Shown here in pieces: positions 37,254-46,118 of a DNA stretch of 64,000 nucleotides. The notes beneath the pieces were generated by a model. The model did not search any database. It saw only the letters and a program-made list of their open reading frames with translations, and had not been told where the DNA came from. Origin of the DNA: Hwangdonia lutea (GTDB lineage: Bacteria > Bacteroidota > Bacteroidia > Flavobacteriales > Flavobacteriaceae); contig NZ_CP136521.1 in NCBI RefSeq assembly GCF_032814565.1, forward strand, positions 2,948,501 to 3,012,500, in the 5' to 3' direction. The position numbers and the translations under genes are program-made. Every line of letters begins with the position of its first letter. Position 1 is the stretch's first letter.

Positions 37254-38870
37254 GTGAAACGTTTGCTATTAGTTGTTTTTGTTTTGTTATATATGTGTTG
37301 TATGGGCGCCTGTGCACAACCTAAAGCACTGATTTGGAAAAAGTACACCGGTGACATTACAGATCCGGGCATTCCAAAACTTTTCGATTATTCGTATGCG
37401 GGTTATCAATTGGGCGAAACCGGTATTCCGAAAAAACACAAACATTTAAAAGTGTTTAACGTGATGGATTTTGGCGCCATTCCCAATGATTCTATTTCTG
37501 ATCAAGAGGCGATACAGTCGGCCATTCATGCCGCAGAAAACAACAAGGGCGGTGTGGTGTTTTTTCCTGAAGGGGAATTTTTGGTGAATGTAAACCCAAT
37601 CCAGACCGACCCTATTGAAATAAGGGCATCAAACATCATTTTAAAAGGCAGTGGCATGGGTAAAAACGGAACGGTAATACAGATGAAGGACCACATGCTG
37701 CGACGCTATCCCGACGAGCCCGAATGGAAAGTGAGCTATATGTTCAATTTTTTCTCGAAGAAGAAAACAGGGGAGACAACAAACATTTTAAAACCTGCCA
37801 ATGCTGGCGATGTTATAATTGAAGTCGCTAATGCCGACATTTTCAAAAATGCCAAATACATCCAGTTGCAAATGCCCTACAATTTAGAGGCCGCCAAAAC
37901 TGCTTTACGAGGCAAATCCCCGCGCCCACATTGGGAAAACATCATTGAAAAAGGTGTTGCTTTTATAGAAAACCATGAAATAGAAAACATTTCGGGAAAC
38001 ACCATCATTTTAAAAGATCCCTTAATCAATGCCATAAATGTAGCTTACAATTGGCAAGCAAAACCATTTTATCCGTTAGAAAACGTGGGTGTAGAAGATA
38101 TTTTTTTTAAAGCCAATTTTAAGGATAAATTCGTGCACCACAAAGACTATATTCACGACAATGCATGGTCCATTATCGCTATGAACCGTGTTGCGAATTC
38201 ATGGGTGCGCCGTTGCCGCTTTAGCAATGTTACTGGTGCGGTTTCCATAAATAATGGTTACGCCTCATCTATTTTACAGCTTTTGGTCCAGGGCAATAGC
38301 GGGCACAAATTAACCAACGTTACACAATCTACCCGGGTGCTTACGGGCTTGATACACGATGCTTCAAATTATGGGCAATTCCACGGGGCGGCTATGTCGC
38401 ACAAAACATCTGGCTCGGTAATTTGGCGCGTAAAGACCCCGAAACAAGGTTGGGACTCACATGCCGATATTCCCATAAATAATTTGGTCGATTTATACGA
38501 AGGTGCAAAAATGACTAATCATGGCGGGTTTTATAAAAACGAGCCACATCATTTAAAAGGCCTAACGTTATGGAATTATAAAAGGGTAGGCGACACCATT
38601 TCAAATTACGATTTTTGGAGTCTTTCGGGGAAAGGTTTGTATTGGGGCTTTGCCGTTGTTAATCCAACAATTGTGGGATTACATGGCTCTAAAACGTCTT
38701 TTAATGAAAAAAATGTTGGATATTTAGAAAGTTTAGGCACTAAAGTTTTTCCGGAATCATTGTACGAAGCCCAACTTAAGCACCGTTTGGGAAAAACCCC
38801 AAAATGGGTTTGCAAAACCTTACGAAAATGGCGAATAACCGAAAAAAAATGGCTGCAAAACAAACTGTAA
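37254..38870 (+). CDS. DUF4955 / pectate-lyase-superfamily beta-helix lipoprotein
   Basis: The 538-residue protein has a possible lipobox at cysteine 20 (CMGACAQ). The beta-helix begins with VFNVMDFGAIPNDSISDQEAIQSAI and GGVVFFPEGEFLV and is clearly paralogous to the domain encoded at 11843: shared elements are FDYSYAGYQLGE / FSYAGYHNGE, IILKGSGMGKNGT / IVIKGSGSGIGGT, and a matching AYNWQAKPFYPLENVGVEDI / TYDWKINNFKALEEVGVQDL stretch. Unlike the paralogue it lacks the C-terminal sandwich module and T9SS tail, so it likely acts periplasmically on shorter products. Chondroitinase B (PL6) also uses a beta-helix, so a lyase or epimerase for a variant uronate is a reasonable hypothesis. It is 32 nt downstream of PL8. 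Confidence 0.78.
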   Translation: MKRLLLVVFVLLYMCCMGACAQPKALIWKKYTGDITDPGIPKLFDYSYAGYQLGETGIPKKHKHLKVFNVMDFGAIPNDSISDQEAIQSAIHAAENNKGGVVFFPEGEFLVNVNPIQTDPIEIRASNIILKGSGMGKNGTVIQMKDHMLRRYPDEPEWKVSYMFNFFSKKKTGETTNILKPANAGDVIIEVANADIFKNAKYIQLQMPYNLEAAKTALRGKSPRPHWENIIEKGVAFIENHEIENISGNTIILKDPLINAINVAYNWQAKPFYPLENVGVEDIFFKANFKDKFVHHKDYIHDNAWSIIAMNRVANSWVRRCRFSNVTGAVSINNGYASSILQLLVQGNSGHKLTNVTQSTRVLTGLIHDASNYGQFHGAAMSHKTSGSVIWRVKTPKQGWDSHADIPINNLVDLYEGAKMTNHGGFYKNEPHHLKGLTLWNYKRVGDTISNYDFWSLSGKGLYWGFAVVNPTIVGLHGSKTSFNEKNVGYLESLGTKVFPESLYEAQLKHRLGKTPKWVCKTLRKWRITEKKWLQNKL

Positions 38871-38872
38871 TT

Positions 38873-40291
38873 ATGAAGAATTTTAAAATATTAGTATTGG
38901 TGTGCATAGGTGTTTTTACGATATCGTTTGGGCAAAATAAAAACCAGCCCAACATTGTTTTAATTATGACCGACCAGCACCAAGCCGAAGCCTTAAGTGC
39001 TGCCGGAAACCCAAATTTAAGCACGCCAAATTTGGACAAACTGGCAAACACAGGCGTTTATTTTAAAAATGCCTATGTTACGTTTCCGTTGTGTACACCG
39101 TCGCGTTCCAGTATGTTTACGGGGAAAATGCCCCATAATTTGGGTGTAAACTCCAACGAAAAAGGCGATAAGGAGATGCTGCCTAAAGACAAAAGAACAG
39201 GGCTTGGGCATGTGTTAAAGCAAGCGGGCTACCATTGTGCCTACGGCGGAAAATGGCATGCCCACGAAGCCGCTATGGTCGAGGGTAATGGCTTTGAGAA
39301 AATAGCCGATTTCGGCGATATGCCCTTGGCCGAAAAGAGCATCAACTATTTAAAATCGAGAACAGCCAAAAAACAACCTTTCTTTTTGGTAGCCTCTTTC
39401 GATAATCCGCACAATATCTGCGAATGGGCTAGAAATCAGCCTTTACCGTATGGCAACATTCCGCCGGTGCCATTAAGCAAAACGCCAGAATTACCTGTTA
39501 ATTTTAAAAAATCTGAAACTTTTCCTGAAGCTTTAGAAATAGAGCAAAATGCATCGGTAAAAATCTATCCAACTAAACATTACACCAAAGCCGATTGGCG
39601 CCAATACCGACACGCCTATTACAGATTGGTTGAAAAAGTAGATAAAGAAATCGGTAAGATTATCGATGCGATCGATAGTTTGGGCTTGCGCGACAACACG
39701 GTTATCATCTTTACTAGCGACCATGGCGATGGCAATGCATCACACGGTTGGAATCAAAAAACAGCCCTGTTTCAAGAAAGCATCAAAGTGCCTTTTAGCA
39801 TCAATTATAAAAACGCTAAAACTTCCGAAGAAAAACAAAATCCGACCTTGATTTCCAACGGACTGGATCTGTACCCAACCATTTTGGATTTTGCGAATAT
39901 TAAAATTCCCGACGGGTTTTTGGGCAAAAGCATAAAACCGCTTTTGGAAAATTCAGAAACCTACGAACCACATGATTATTTGGTAGTTGAAACCAAATTT
40001 GAAGGCAAGCATGCCCACGGTACCCAAGGGCGGGCAGTAATTGGTAACCGTTACAAATACGTTATTTATAATTGGGGTAAAAATAGGGAGCAATTCTTCG
40101 ATTTAAAAGAAGATCCGTACGAAATGAATAACTTAATAAACTCTAAACACCATATAAAAAACATTGATCAATTTAGGCAAACCCTAATCGACTGGTGCAA
40201 AGATACTAACGATACCAAATTTTTAAAAAAAACCGTAATACCGAGTACTAGCACAATGCATTCCAGCGAATTATTCGACAAACCTTATTAA
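38873..40291 (+). CDS. Formylglycine-dependent sulfatase 2 (CTPSR motif)
   Basis: The protein has 472 residues from MKNFKILVLVCIGVF, which starts 2 nt after the preceding stop and gives a normal Sec signal peptide (FGQNKNQ); an in-frame ATG at 38804 lies inside the upstream gene and adds a charged extension. The S1 motif is C74-T-P-S-R78 (FPLCTPSRSSMFTGKMP), with metal residues in IVLIMTDQHQAE and IIFTSDHGDGNASHGW and a KWHAHE motif. The absence of a lipobox cysteine suggests a soluble periplasmic enzyme. It likely removes a GAG sulfate ester; which one is not readable here. Confidence 0.9.
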   Translation: MKNFKILVLVCIGVFTISFGQNKNQPNIVLIMTDQHQAEALSAAGNPNLSTPNLDKLANTGVYFKNAYVTFPLCTPSRSSMFTGKMPHNLGVNSNEKGDKEMLPKDKRTGLGHVLKQAGYHCAYGGKWHAHEAAMVEGNGFEKIADFGDMPLAEKSINYLKSRTAKKQPFFLVASFDNPHNICEWARNQPLPYGNIPPVPLSKTPELPVNFKKSETFPEALEIEQNASVKIYPTKHYTKADWRQYRHAYYRLVEKVDKEIGKIIDAIDSLGLRDNTVIIFTSDHGDGNASHGWNQKTALFQESIKVPFSINYKNAKTSEEKQNPTLISNGLDLYPTILDFANIKIPDGFLGKSIKPLLENSETYEPHDYLVVETKFEGKHAHGTQGRAVIGNRYKYVIYNWGKNREQFFDLKEDPYEMNNLINSKHHIKNIDQFRQTLIDWCKDTNDTKFLKKTVIPSTSTMHSSELFDKPY

Positions 40292-40305
40292 TACATATAA
40301 TCACG

Positions 40306-41901
40306 ATGACTTTAAAAAACCAATCCTTCTTTATTTACATGCTGTTAGCTTTTGTTGTTATAGGCTGTAAAAACAAAACTTCGGAAATAAAAAATACTAG
40401 TGCTACATCAAGTGAAAACCAACAAAAACCAAATATCGTTTTTATTTATACAGACGATTTGGGCTACGGCGATGTTAGTGCGTACGGCGCCAAAGAAATT
40501 AAAACACCCGCCATTGATGCATTGGCAGAGGGTGGTATTTTATTCAAAAACGCTTATGCTACGGCTGCAACGTGCACACCTTCGCGCTATTCGGTATTAA
40601 CAGGAAATTACGCTTGGCGGAAAAAAGGCACAAGTGTCGCAAAGGGCGATCAAGGTTTGTTGATTGATACTAACAGAACAACCTTACCAAAAGTATTGAA
40701 ACAGGCAGGATACAAAACAGGCATTGTGGGCAAATGGCACTTAGGTTTGGGTGGCGCAAATGGCCCCGATTGGAACGGAAAAATAAGCCCAGGGCCATTG
40801 GAAATCGGCTTTGATTACTCGTATTTAATCCCAGCTACCGGCGATCGCGTACCCTGTGTTTTTGTTGAAAACCACCATATTGTTAATTTAGATCCTAACG
40901 ACCCTATTCAGGTAAACTACAAAGAAAAAGTAGGCGATTGGCCAACTGGCAAAGAAAATCCGGAACTGTTAACCATGAAACCTTCGCAGGGGCATAACCA
41001 CACTATTGTAAACGGCATTAGCAGAATTGGTTACATGACCGGTGGGAAAGCAGCCCTTTGGGATGACGAAACTATTCCTATGGAATTGGTCGATAAATCC
41101 AATAAATTCATCAATAAAAATAAAGAGCAGCCCTTTTTCTTGTTGCTTTCAACCCACGATATACACGTGCCAAGAGTAGCCAATAAAATGTTTCAGGGTA
41201 AAAGCGGCATGGGGCCAAGAGGTGATGTTATTTTACAATTGGATTGGACGGTAAATGAAATAGTAAAAACACTTAAAGCACAAAACCTATTGGAAAATAC
41301 CATCGTTATTTTTTCTAGTGATAACGGCCCTGTGGTGGATGATGGTTACCATGATCAAGCCAGAGAATTATTGGGCGACCATAAGCCAACAGGTGGTTTG
41401 CGGGGTGGAAAATACAGCGCTTATGATGGTGGTAGCAAAATACCTTTAATTATTCGTTGGCCAGAAGTTAAAAATAAAGGCATGGTATCGGATGCACTTG
41501 TGAGTCAAGTAGATTTTTTAAAGTCTTTTGCGACTATGGTTGGTATTGAAAAATTAGATGACGATGTGATTGACAGCCAAAACCAATTGGATGTGCTAAA
41601 AGGCGAAAGTACCAAAGGCAGAACGGCATTGATTCAAGAAAGCTTTATGGGGCCATTGTCGTATTTGGAAGGCGATTGGAAATACATCGAGCCATTGGAC
41701 GGTCCAGAATTAGTGCCATGGGGACCTATTATTGAAACAGGTTTTGAAAAAGTACCTCAATTGTACAACATCGAAGACGACCCGAACGAAAAAAATAATT
41801 TGGCTTCAAAATTTCCAGTTAAAGTAAAAAAAATGAAAGAAAAATTGGCGAATTTAAAAAAGGACGGTTTTTCCAATCAGCACGAAGTGAATTTGAATTA
41901 A
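40306..41901 (+). CDS. Formylglycine-dependent sulfatase 3 (arylsulfatase-A-like, lipoprotein)
   Basis: The 531-residue protein has a lipobox at cysteine 21 (FVVIGCKN). It is arylsulfatase-A/GalNAc-6-sulfatase-like: NIVFIYTDDLGYGDVSAYGA, formylglycine motif C90-T-P-S-R94 (ATAATCTPSRYSVLTG), GIVGKWHLG, and VIFSSDNGPVVDDGY. The DDLGYGD metal motif separates it from the other two sulfatases of the operon, which have DQ at this place. The general resemblance to exo-acting GalNAc-6-O-sulfatases makes that activity the first hypothesis. Confidence 0.9.
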   Translation: MTLKNQSFFIYMLLAFVVIGCKNKTSEIKNTSATSSENQQKPNIVFIYTDDLGYGDVSAYGAKEIKTPAIDALAEGGILFKNAYATAATCTPSRYSVLTGNYAWRKKGTSVAKGDQGLLIDTNRTTLPKVLKQAGYKTGIVGKWHLGLGGANGPDWNGKISPGPLEIGFDYSYLIPATGDRVPCVFVENHHIVNLDPNDPIQVNYKEKVGDWPTGKENPELLTMKPSQGHNHTIVNGISRIGYMTGGKAALWDDETIPMELVDKSNKFINKNKEQPFFLLLSTHDIHVPRVANKMFQGKSGMGPRGDVILQLDWTVNEIVKTLKAQNLLENTIVIFSSDNGPVVDDGYHDQARELLGDHKPTGGLRGGKYSAYDGGSKIPLIIRWPEVKNKGMVSDALVSQVDFLKSFATMVGIEKLDDDVIDSQNQLDVLKGESTKGRTALIQESFMGPLSYLEGDWKYIEPLDGPELVPWGPIIETGFEKVPQLYNIEDDPNEKNNLASKFPVKVKKMKEKLANLKKDGFSNQHEVNLN

Positions 41902-41948
41902 AATCATTGTTCAGACCGAATTTTCGATACTAAAAAACAAATCATAAA

Positions 41949-42620
41949 ATGAGAAATTTGTACCTCATTGTTTTATTAATAACTGTTTTCGGGTGTAATG
42001 ATAATAGTGTACTCTATGAAAATGTGCTTGATAATCCAGAAAACTGGATAGTGGAACAGCAACCAAACGGACAAACCATTTTTAACGATAAATCCATTGA
42101 AATTATCGATGCCAAAGGCTGCACGATATGGTTTAAAAACAAGTTGCACGCTCCGGTAAAAATATCGTACGACGTTACGGTTATCGACGAAGGGGGCAAA
42201 TATGATAGGGTATCGGATATGAATTGCCTGTGGATGGCCAACGACCCCAAAAACCCCGATGATTTTTTTAAGGCCTCTGAAGAACGTGCTGGTATTTTTC
42301 CCAATTACCATCATTTTACGGGTTATTATGTGGGTTATGGCGGACACCACAACACCAAAACCCGATTTAGGCGATACAACGGCAATGTTAACAGGTCGCT
42401 ATTGCCCGAGCACGATTTGTCGAATAAAAAATTTATGATTACCGCCAATAAAAAGATGCATATCGAAATCGTGGTAAAAGATAGCCTTACCAGTTATTCT
42501 CGAAATGGCGAAATTATTTATAAAATTAAAGATAATCAGCCTTATACAAGTGGTTACTTCGGATTTAGAACAGTTAATAATCATATGAAAATCGAAAATT
42601 TCAAAGTTGAACATTATTGA
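41949..42620 (+). CDS. DUF6250 family lipoprotein
   Basis: The 223-residue protein has a lipobox at cysteine 16 (VFGCNDN) and the concanavalin-like jelly-roll features of DUF6250: CTIWFKNKLHAPVKISYDV, DRVSDMNCLWMANDP, YYVGYGGHHNTKTRFRRYNG and SGYFGFRTVNNHMKIENF. The family is recurrent in polyuronate and sulfated-glycan loci but I know no proven activity; a small lyase or binding protein is possible given the strongly conserved His/Asn/Arg patch. It is the last gene of the degradation operon. Confidence 0.78.
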   Translation: MRNLYLIVLLITVFGCNDNSVLYENVLDNPENWIVEQQPNGQTIFNDKSIEIIDAKGCTIWFKNKLHAPVKISYDVTVIDEGGKYDRVSDMNCLWMANDPKNPDDFFKASEERAGIFPNYHHFTGYYVGYGGHHNTKTRFRRYNGNVNRSLLPEHDLSNKKFMITANKKMHIEIVVKDSLTSYSRNGEIIYKIKDNQPYTSGYFGFRTVNNHMKIENFKVEHY

Positions 42621-42926
42621 GGATTACTAAAGTGTTTCAGTATCAAAACTGAACTTTTTATCTTTTGGGTCACGGGTTTTTAGTTGAGGAATTAATGTGT
42701 TCAATAGCGTTGTCAACAGTCACCAACCAAGCTAATAATTAGCTAAAAACAACCCCATACCTATACATTCTTGATTTAGCTATTCGATAGGGATTAAAAG
42801 CATCAGCTTAACCCGAAAATATCAATTTAACCCTCTAATTTGGGACATTTCACCCCTCTATCTTTTTGTGTTAATTCCGAGTTTTACAATAATAAATTAA
42901 AGCAGATTATTTAATAAAGATAACAA
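42621..42926. promoter_or_regulatory. Intergenic region upstream of kdgK with tandem C-rich repeat
   Basis: No gene in these 306 bp. ATTTAACCCTCTA (42825-42837) and ATTTCACCCCTCTA (42847-42860) form a direct repeat with a 22-nt period about 70 bp upstream of kdgK. The spacing and C-rich core resemble the motifs before other island operons, so this is a candidate HTCS or LacI-independent regulatory site. Confidence 0.45.
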
Positions 42927-43973
42927 ATGAGCAAAGTAGTAACATTTGGAGAGATTATGCTGAGGTTGGCGCCTCAGGGATTTTTAAGATTTTCACAGGC
43001 CAATAGCTTTGATGCGGTTTATGGCGGAGGAGAGTCCAACGTAGCGGTATCCTTGGCAAATTACGGGGTGTCGGTAGATTTTGTAACCCGTTTGCCAAAA
43101 AACGACATTGGCGAATGTGCCATGATGGAAATGCGCAAACGAGGCGTGGGCGTAGATAAAATTGTCTGGGGCGGCGACCGCTTGGGTATTTACTTTCTGG
43201 AAACCGGAGCCGTAAGTAGGGGCAGCAAGGTGGTTTACGATAGGGCACATTCCGCTATAGCAGAAATAAAACCCGGAATGATCGATTGGGATGCCGTGTT
43301 TAAAGATGTTGAGTGGTTTCACTGGACAGGGATCACGCCAGCCATTTCGCAAGGCGCAGCCGATGTGTGTTTGGAAGCCGTTAAGGCAGCTAGCGCGAAA
43401 GGTATTACCATCTCAACAGACCTAAACTATCGCGCCAAGCTTTGGACGTTTTGCGATGATACACACCGAGAAAAAATAATGACCGAATTAACGTCGTATT
43501 GCGATGTGGTTTTGGGAAATGAAGAAGATGCCGAAAAACATTTTAATATCCATCCGGAAGGTTTGGATGTTCATAAACACGGGCACGATGTAAAGGCAGA
43601 AGCGTTCTTATCTGTTTGTAAGCAAATGATGGAAAAATTTCCAAGGGCAAAAAAAGTGATCACCACGTTAAGAGGATCCATTTCCGCATCGCACAATACA
43701 TGGGCGGGCGTTTTATACGATGGCAAAAAAATGTATGAAACACGACAATACCAAATAACCGATATTGTTGACCGCGTAGGTGGCGGCGATTCCTTTATGG
43801 GCGGATTGATTTATGGCCTGTTAAAATATCCGGAAGACGACCAAAATGCATTGGATTTTGCAGTAGCCGCATCCTGTTTAAAACATACCATAAAAGGCGA
43901 TGCAAACCTAGTAACAGTTGCCGAAGTAGAAAAATTAATGGGTGGCGATGCTTCAGGGCGTGTGGCACGATAA
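42927..43973 (+). CDS. kdgK: 2-dehydro-3-deoxygluconokinase
   Basis: This 348-residue PfkB-family sugar kinase begins VVTFGEIMLRLAPQGFLRFSQ, contains YGGGESNVAVSLANYG, and has the ATP-site/catalytic signature DRVGGGDSFMGGLIYGLL with the catalytic aspartate. It phosphorylates 2-keto-3-deoxygluconate (KDG) to KDPG in the cytoplasm. Neighbouring kdgA (11 nt downstream) and the kduI/kduD operon on the same island supply the rest of the pathway. Confidence 0.92.
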   Translation: MSKVVTFGEIMLRLAPQGFLRFSQANSFDAVYGGGESNVAVSLANYGVSVDFVTRLPKNDIGECAMMEMRKRGVGVDKIVWGGDRLGIYFLETGAVSRGSKVVYDRAHSAIAEIKPGMIDWDAVFKDVEWFHWTGITPAISQGAADVCLEAVKAASAKGITISTDLNYRAKLWTFCDDTHREKIMTELTSYCDVVLGNEEDAEKHFNIHPEGLDVHKHGHDVKAEAFLSVCKQMMEKFPRAKKVITTLRGSISASHNTWAGVLYDGKKMYETRQYQITDIVDRVGGGDSFMGGLIYGLLKYPEDDQNALDFAVAASCLKHTIKGDANLVTVAEVEKLMGGDASGRVAR

Positions 43974-43984
43974 ATTATATAGAT

Positions 43985-44653
43985 ATGGCACAATTTTCAA
44001 GATATGAAGTAGCTCAGGCTATGAAAGAAACAGGTATGATACCTTTGTTTTTCCATAATGATTTAGAGTTGAGCAAAGGCATCTTAAAGGCCTGCTACGA
44101 TGGCGGAGCAAGGTTAATGGAATTTACGGCACGCGGTGACTTTGCCCACGAGGTTTTTGGGGAATTAACCAAGTATGCCATTAAAGAATTACCAGGAATG
44201 ATTATGGGTGTTGGCTCGGTAACCGATGCCGCAGCTGCCTCTTTGTATATGGCATTGGGCGCAAATTTTATAGTAACCCCGGTGTTAAGAGAAGATATTG
44301 CTTTAGTTTGTAACAGACGTAAAGTACTGTGGTCTCCAGGATGTGGCTCTTTAACAGAAATAGCAAGAGCCGAAGAATTGGGTTGCGAGATTGTAAAACT
44401 GTTCCCAGGTGATTTGTACGGACCTAAATTTGTAAAGGGCATCAAAGGCCCGCAACCGTGGACGAGTATTATGCCTACGGGAGGCGTTTCCCCCACCGAA
44501 GAAAACCTGAAAGGATGGTTCGATGCCGGAGTAACCTGTGTGGGCATGGGCTCCCAATTGATTTCAAAAGATATTATAACCAATGAGGATTATAAAAAAT
44601 TAGAACAAGATGTGAAAAATGCTTTAGACATTATAAAATCTCTTAAAAAATAA
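43985..44653 (+). CDS. kdgA: KDPG aldolase (2-dehydro-3-deoxyphosphogluconate aldolase)
   Basis: This 222-residue class I aldolase of the Eda family shows LMEFTARGD (substrate-binding Glu and Arg region), MGVGSVTDAAAA, NFIVTPVLREDIALVCNRR, and IVKLFPGDLYGPKFVK, whose first lysine corresponds to the Schiff-base residue of Eda. It cleaves KDPG to pyruvate and glyceraldehyde-3-phosphate. It is encoded with kdgK and the TRAP transporter. Confidence 0.92.
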   Translation: MAQFSRYEVAQAMKETGMIPLFFHNDLELSKGILKACYDGGARLMEFTARGDFAHEVFGELTKYAIKELPGMIMGVGSVTDAAAASLYMALGANFIVTPVLREDIALVCNRRKVLWSPGCGSLTEIARAEELGCEIVKLFPGDLYGPKFVKGIKGPQPWTSIMPTGGVSPTEENLKGWFDAGVTCVGMGSQLISKDIITNEDYKKLEQDVKNALDIIKSLKK

Positions 44654-44670
44654 TTTCAAAAAACTAATTA

Positions 44671-45651
44671 ATGATTAAAACAACTTCAGCCTTAATAGTC
44701 TTGCTGACGGCCTTCACTTTGTGCTCCTGTGAATCGTTTGAAAAGGTGAAAACCATCAAACTGGCACATGGTTTGGATATCAGTCACCCAGTGCATAAAG
44801 CCATGGTGCTTATGGGAGATGAGTTGGAAAAAAACTCAAAAGGTCAATTAAAACTAGAGCTTTATCCCAACCAACAATTGGGTTCAGAGCGTCAGTGTTT
44901 GGAGTTATTGCAAATAGGAAGTTTAGGTATGACTAAGGTTTCTGCAGCAGTAATGGAGAATTTTTCTCCAAATATGCAAGTGTTTGGTTTACCCTTTTTG
45001 TTTAGGAATCGTGAGCATAGGTTTAATGTTTTGGATGGTGCTATTGGAAAGGAATTATTGGACGGCGGTCAAAAATACTGGCTTAAGGGCTTAGGTTATT
45101 ATGATGCGGGTAGCCGGAGTTTTTATACCAAAGAAAAACCAGTGGAATTTCCAAAAGACCTTGAGGGTTTAAAAATAAGGGTAATGGAAAGTGTAACTGC
45201 CATGAATATGGTAAATAGCCTTGAGGGGTCTCCAACACCAATATCTTCAGGAGAGTTGTATACGGCATTACAACAAGGCGTTGTGGATGGTGCAGAAAAT
45301 AACCCACCAACATTTTATTTATCAAGACACTATGAGGTATGTAAATTCTTTTCACTAGACGAACATACATCGATACCAGACGTATTGGTAATCAGCACGC
45401 ATTTATGGGAAAGCTTATCTAAACAAGAAAAATCATGGTTGCAAACAGCCGCAGATGTCTCTGTAGAATACCAAAGAGAACTATGGGCCAAAGCAGAACA
45501 GGAAGCCCTTGATGCTGTTGTTAAAGCCGGAGTTACAGTCGTGAGGCCAGATAAATCGTTATTTAAGAACAAAGTGATGTCTATTTATGAAGATTATAAA
45601 GATAATAAACCTGTTTATGAACTCATCAATAGAATTCAAGAAACACAATAA
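44671..45651 (+). CDS. dctP: TRAP transporter solute-binding lipoprotein (DctP family)
   Basis: The 326-residue protein has a lipobox at cysteine 20 (FTLCSCES), so it is tethered rather than free in the periplasm. DctP features include IKLAHGLDISHPVHKAM, LELYPNQQLGSERQCLELLQIGSL, an Arg in GLKIRVMESVTAMNM that usually contacts the ligand carboxylate, and LYTALQQGVVDGAENNPPTF. The conserved Arg implies a carboxylated ligand; position after kdgK-kdgA suggests a uronate such as unsaturated glucuronate or its keto form. Confidence 0.9.
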   Translation: MIKTTSALIVLLTAFTLCSCESFEKVKTIKLAHGLDISHPVHKAMVLMGDELEKNSKGQLKLELYPNQQLGSERQCLELLQIGSLGMTKVSAAVMENFSPNMQVFGLPFLFRNREHRFNVLDGAIGKELLDGGQKYWLKGLGYYDAGSRSFYTKEKPVEFPKDLEGLKIRVMESVTAMNMVNSLEGSPTPISSGELYTALQQGVVDGAENNPPTFYLSRHYEVCKFFSLDEHTSIPDVLVISTHLWESLSKQEKSWLQTAADVSVEYQRELWAKAEQEALDAVVKAGVTVVRPDKSLFKNKVMSIYEDYKDNKPVYELINRIQETQ

Positions 45652-45653
45652 GT

Positions 45654-46118
45654 ATGGAGCTACGAAAAAAAGTTGATTATTTTTTAGGTCGAGCATTGGC
45701 TATTATCATGGGAGTGATGGTTGTTAATGTGCTTTGGCAAGTTTTTACCAGATTTGTGGTCGGTACACCTAGCTCGTTTACAGATGAGCTAGCACGCTAC
45801 TTAATGATATGGGTTGGAGTGTTGGGCGCAGCTTATATTTCAGGAAGGCGAATGCATGTAGCTATCGATTTATTACCTGCTCGGTTAAATAAAGAAGGAC
45901 AAATCAAACTAAAAATAGCCATTAACTGGATCATTATGGTATTTTGCTTTTTTGCATTCGTTGTAGGTGGTCTTCGATTGGTTTATATAACATTTGCCTT
46001 AGGCCAATACTCTCCAGCCTTACAAATCCCCCTTGGTGTAGTCTATTCCATTATTCCAATAAGCGGCATTCTCATTATTTTCTACAAACTATCAGATATA
46101 TTAAACAAACAATTATAA
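45654..46118 (+). CDS. dctQ: TRAP transporter small permease (DctQ family)
   Basis: The 154-residue protein has four predicted membrane segments and DctQ features (VLWQVFTRFVVGTPSSFTDELARYLMIWVGVLGAAYISGRRMHVAIDLLP). It forms the membrane complex with DctM. It starts 2 nt after dctP, and its stop codon shares one base with the dctM start. Confidence 0.9.
   Translation: MELRKKVDYFLGRALAIIMGVMVVNVLWQVFTRFVVGTPSSFTDELARYLMIWVGVLGAAYISGRRMHVAIDLLPARLNKEGQIKLKIAINWIIMVFCFFAFVVGGLRLVYITFALGQYSPALQIPLGVVYSIIPISGILIIFYKLSDILNKQL

Noticed and set aside
44095-44583. A 162-codon open frame on the minus strand opposite kdgA
   Set aside because: It lies wholly within a well-supported gene, has no recognisable domain and is explained as a shadow frame.
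45944-46117. N-terminal extension of DctM from an earlier ATG
   Set aside because: The extension lies entirely inside dctQ in another frame and does not look like a TRAP permease; the TAATG overlap at 46118 gives a normal start.
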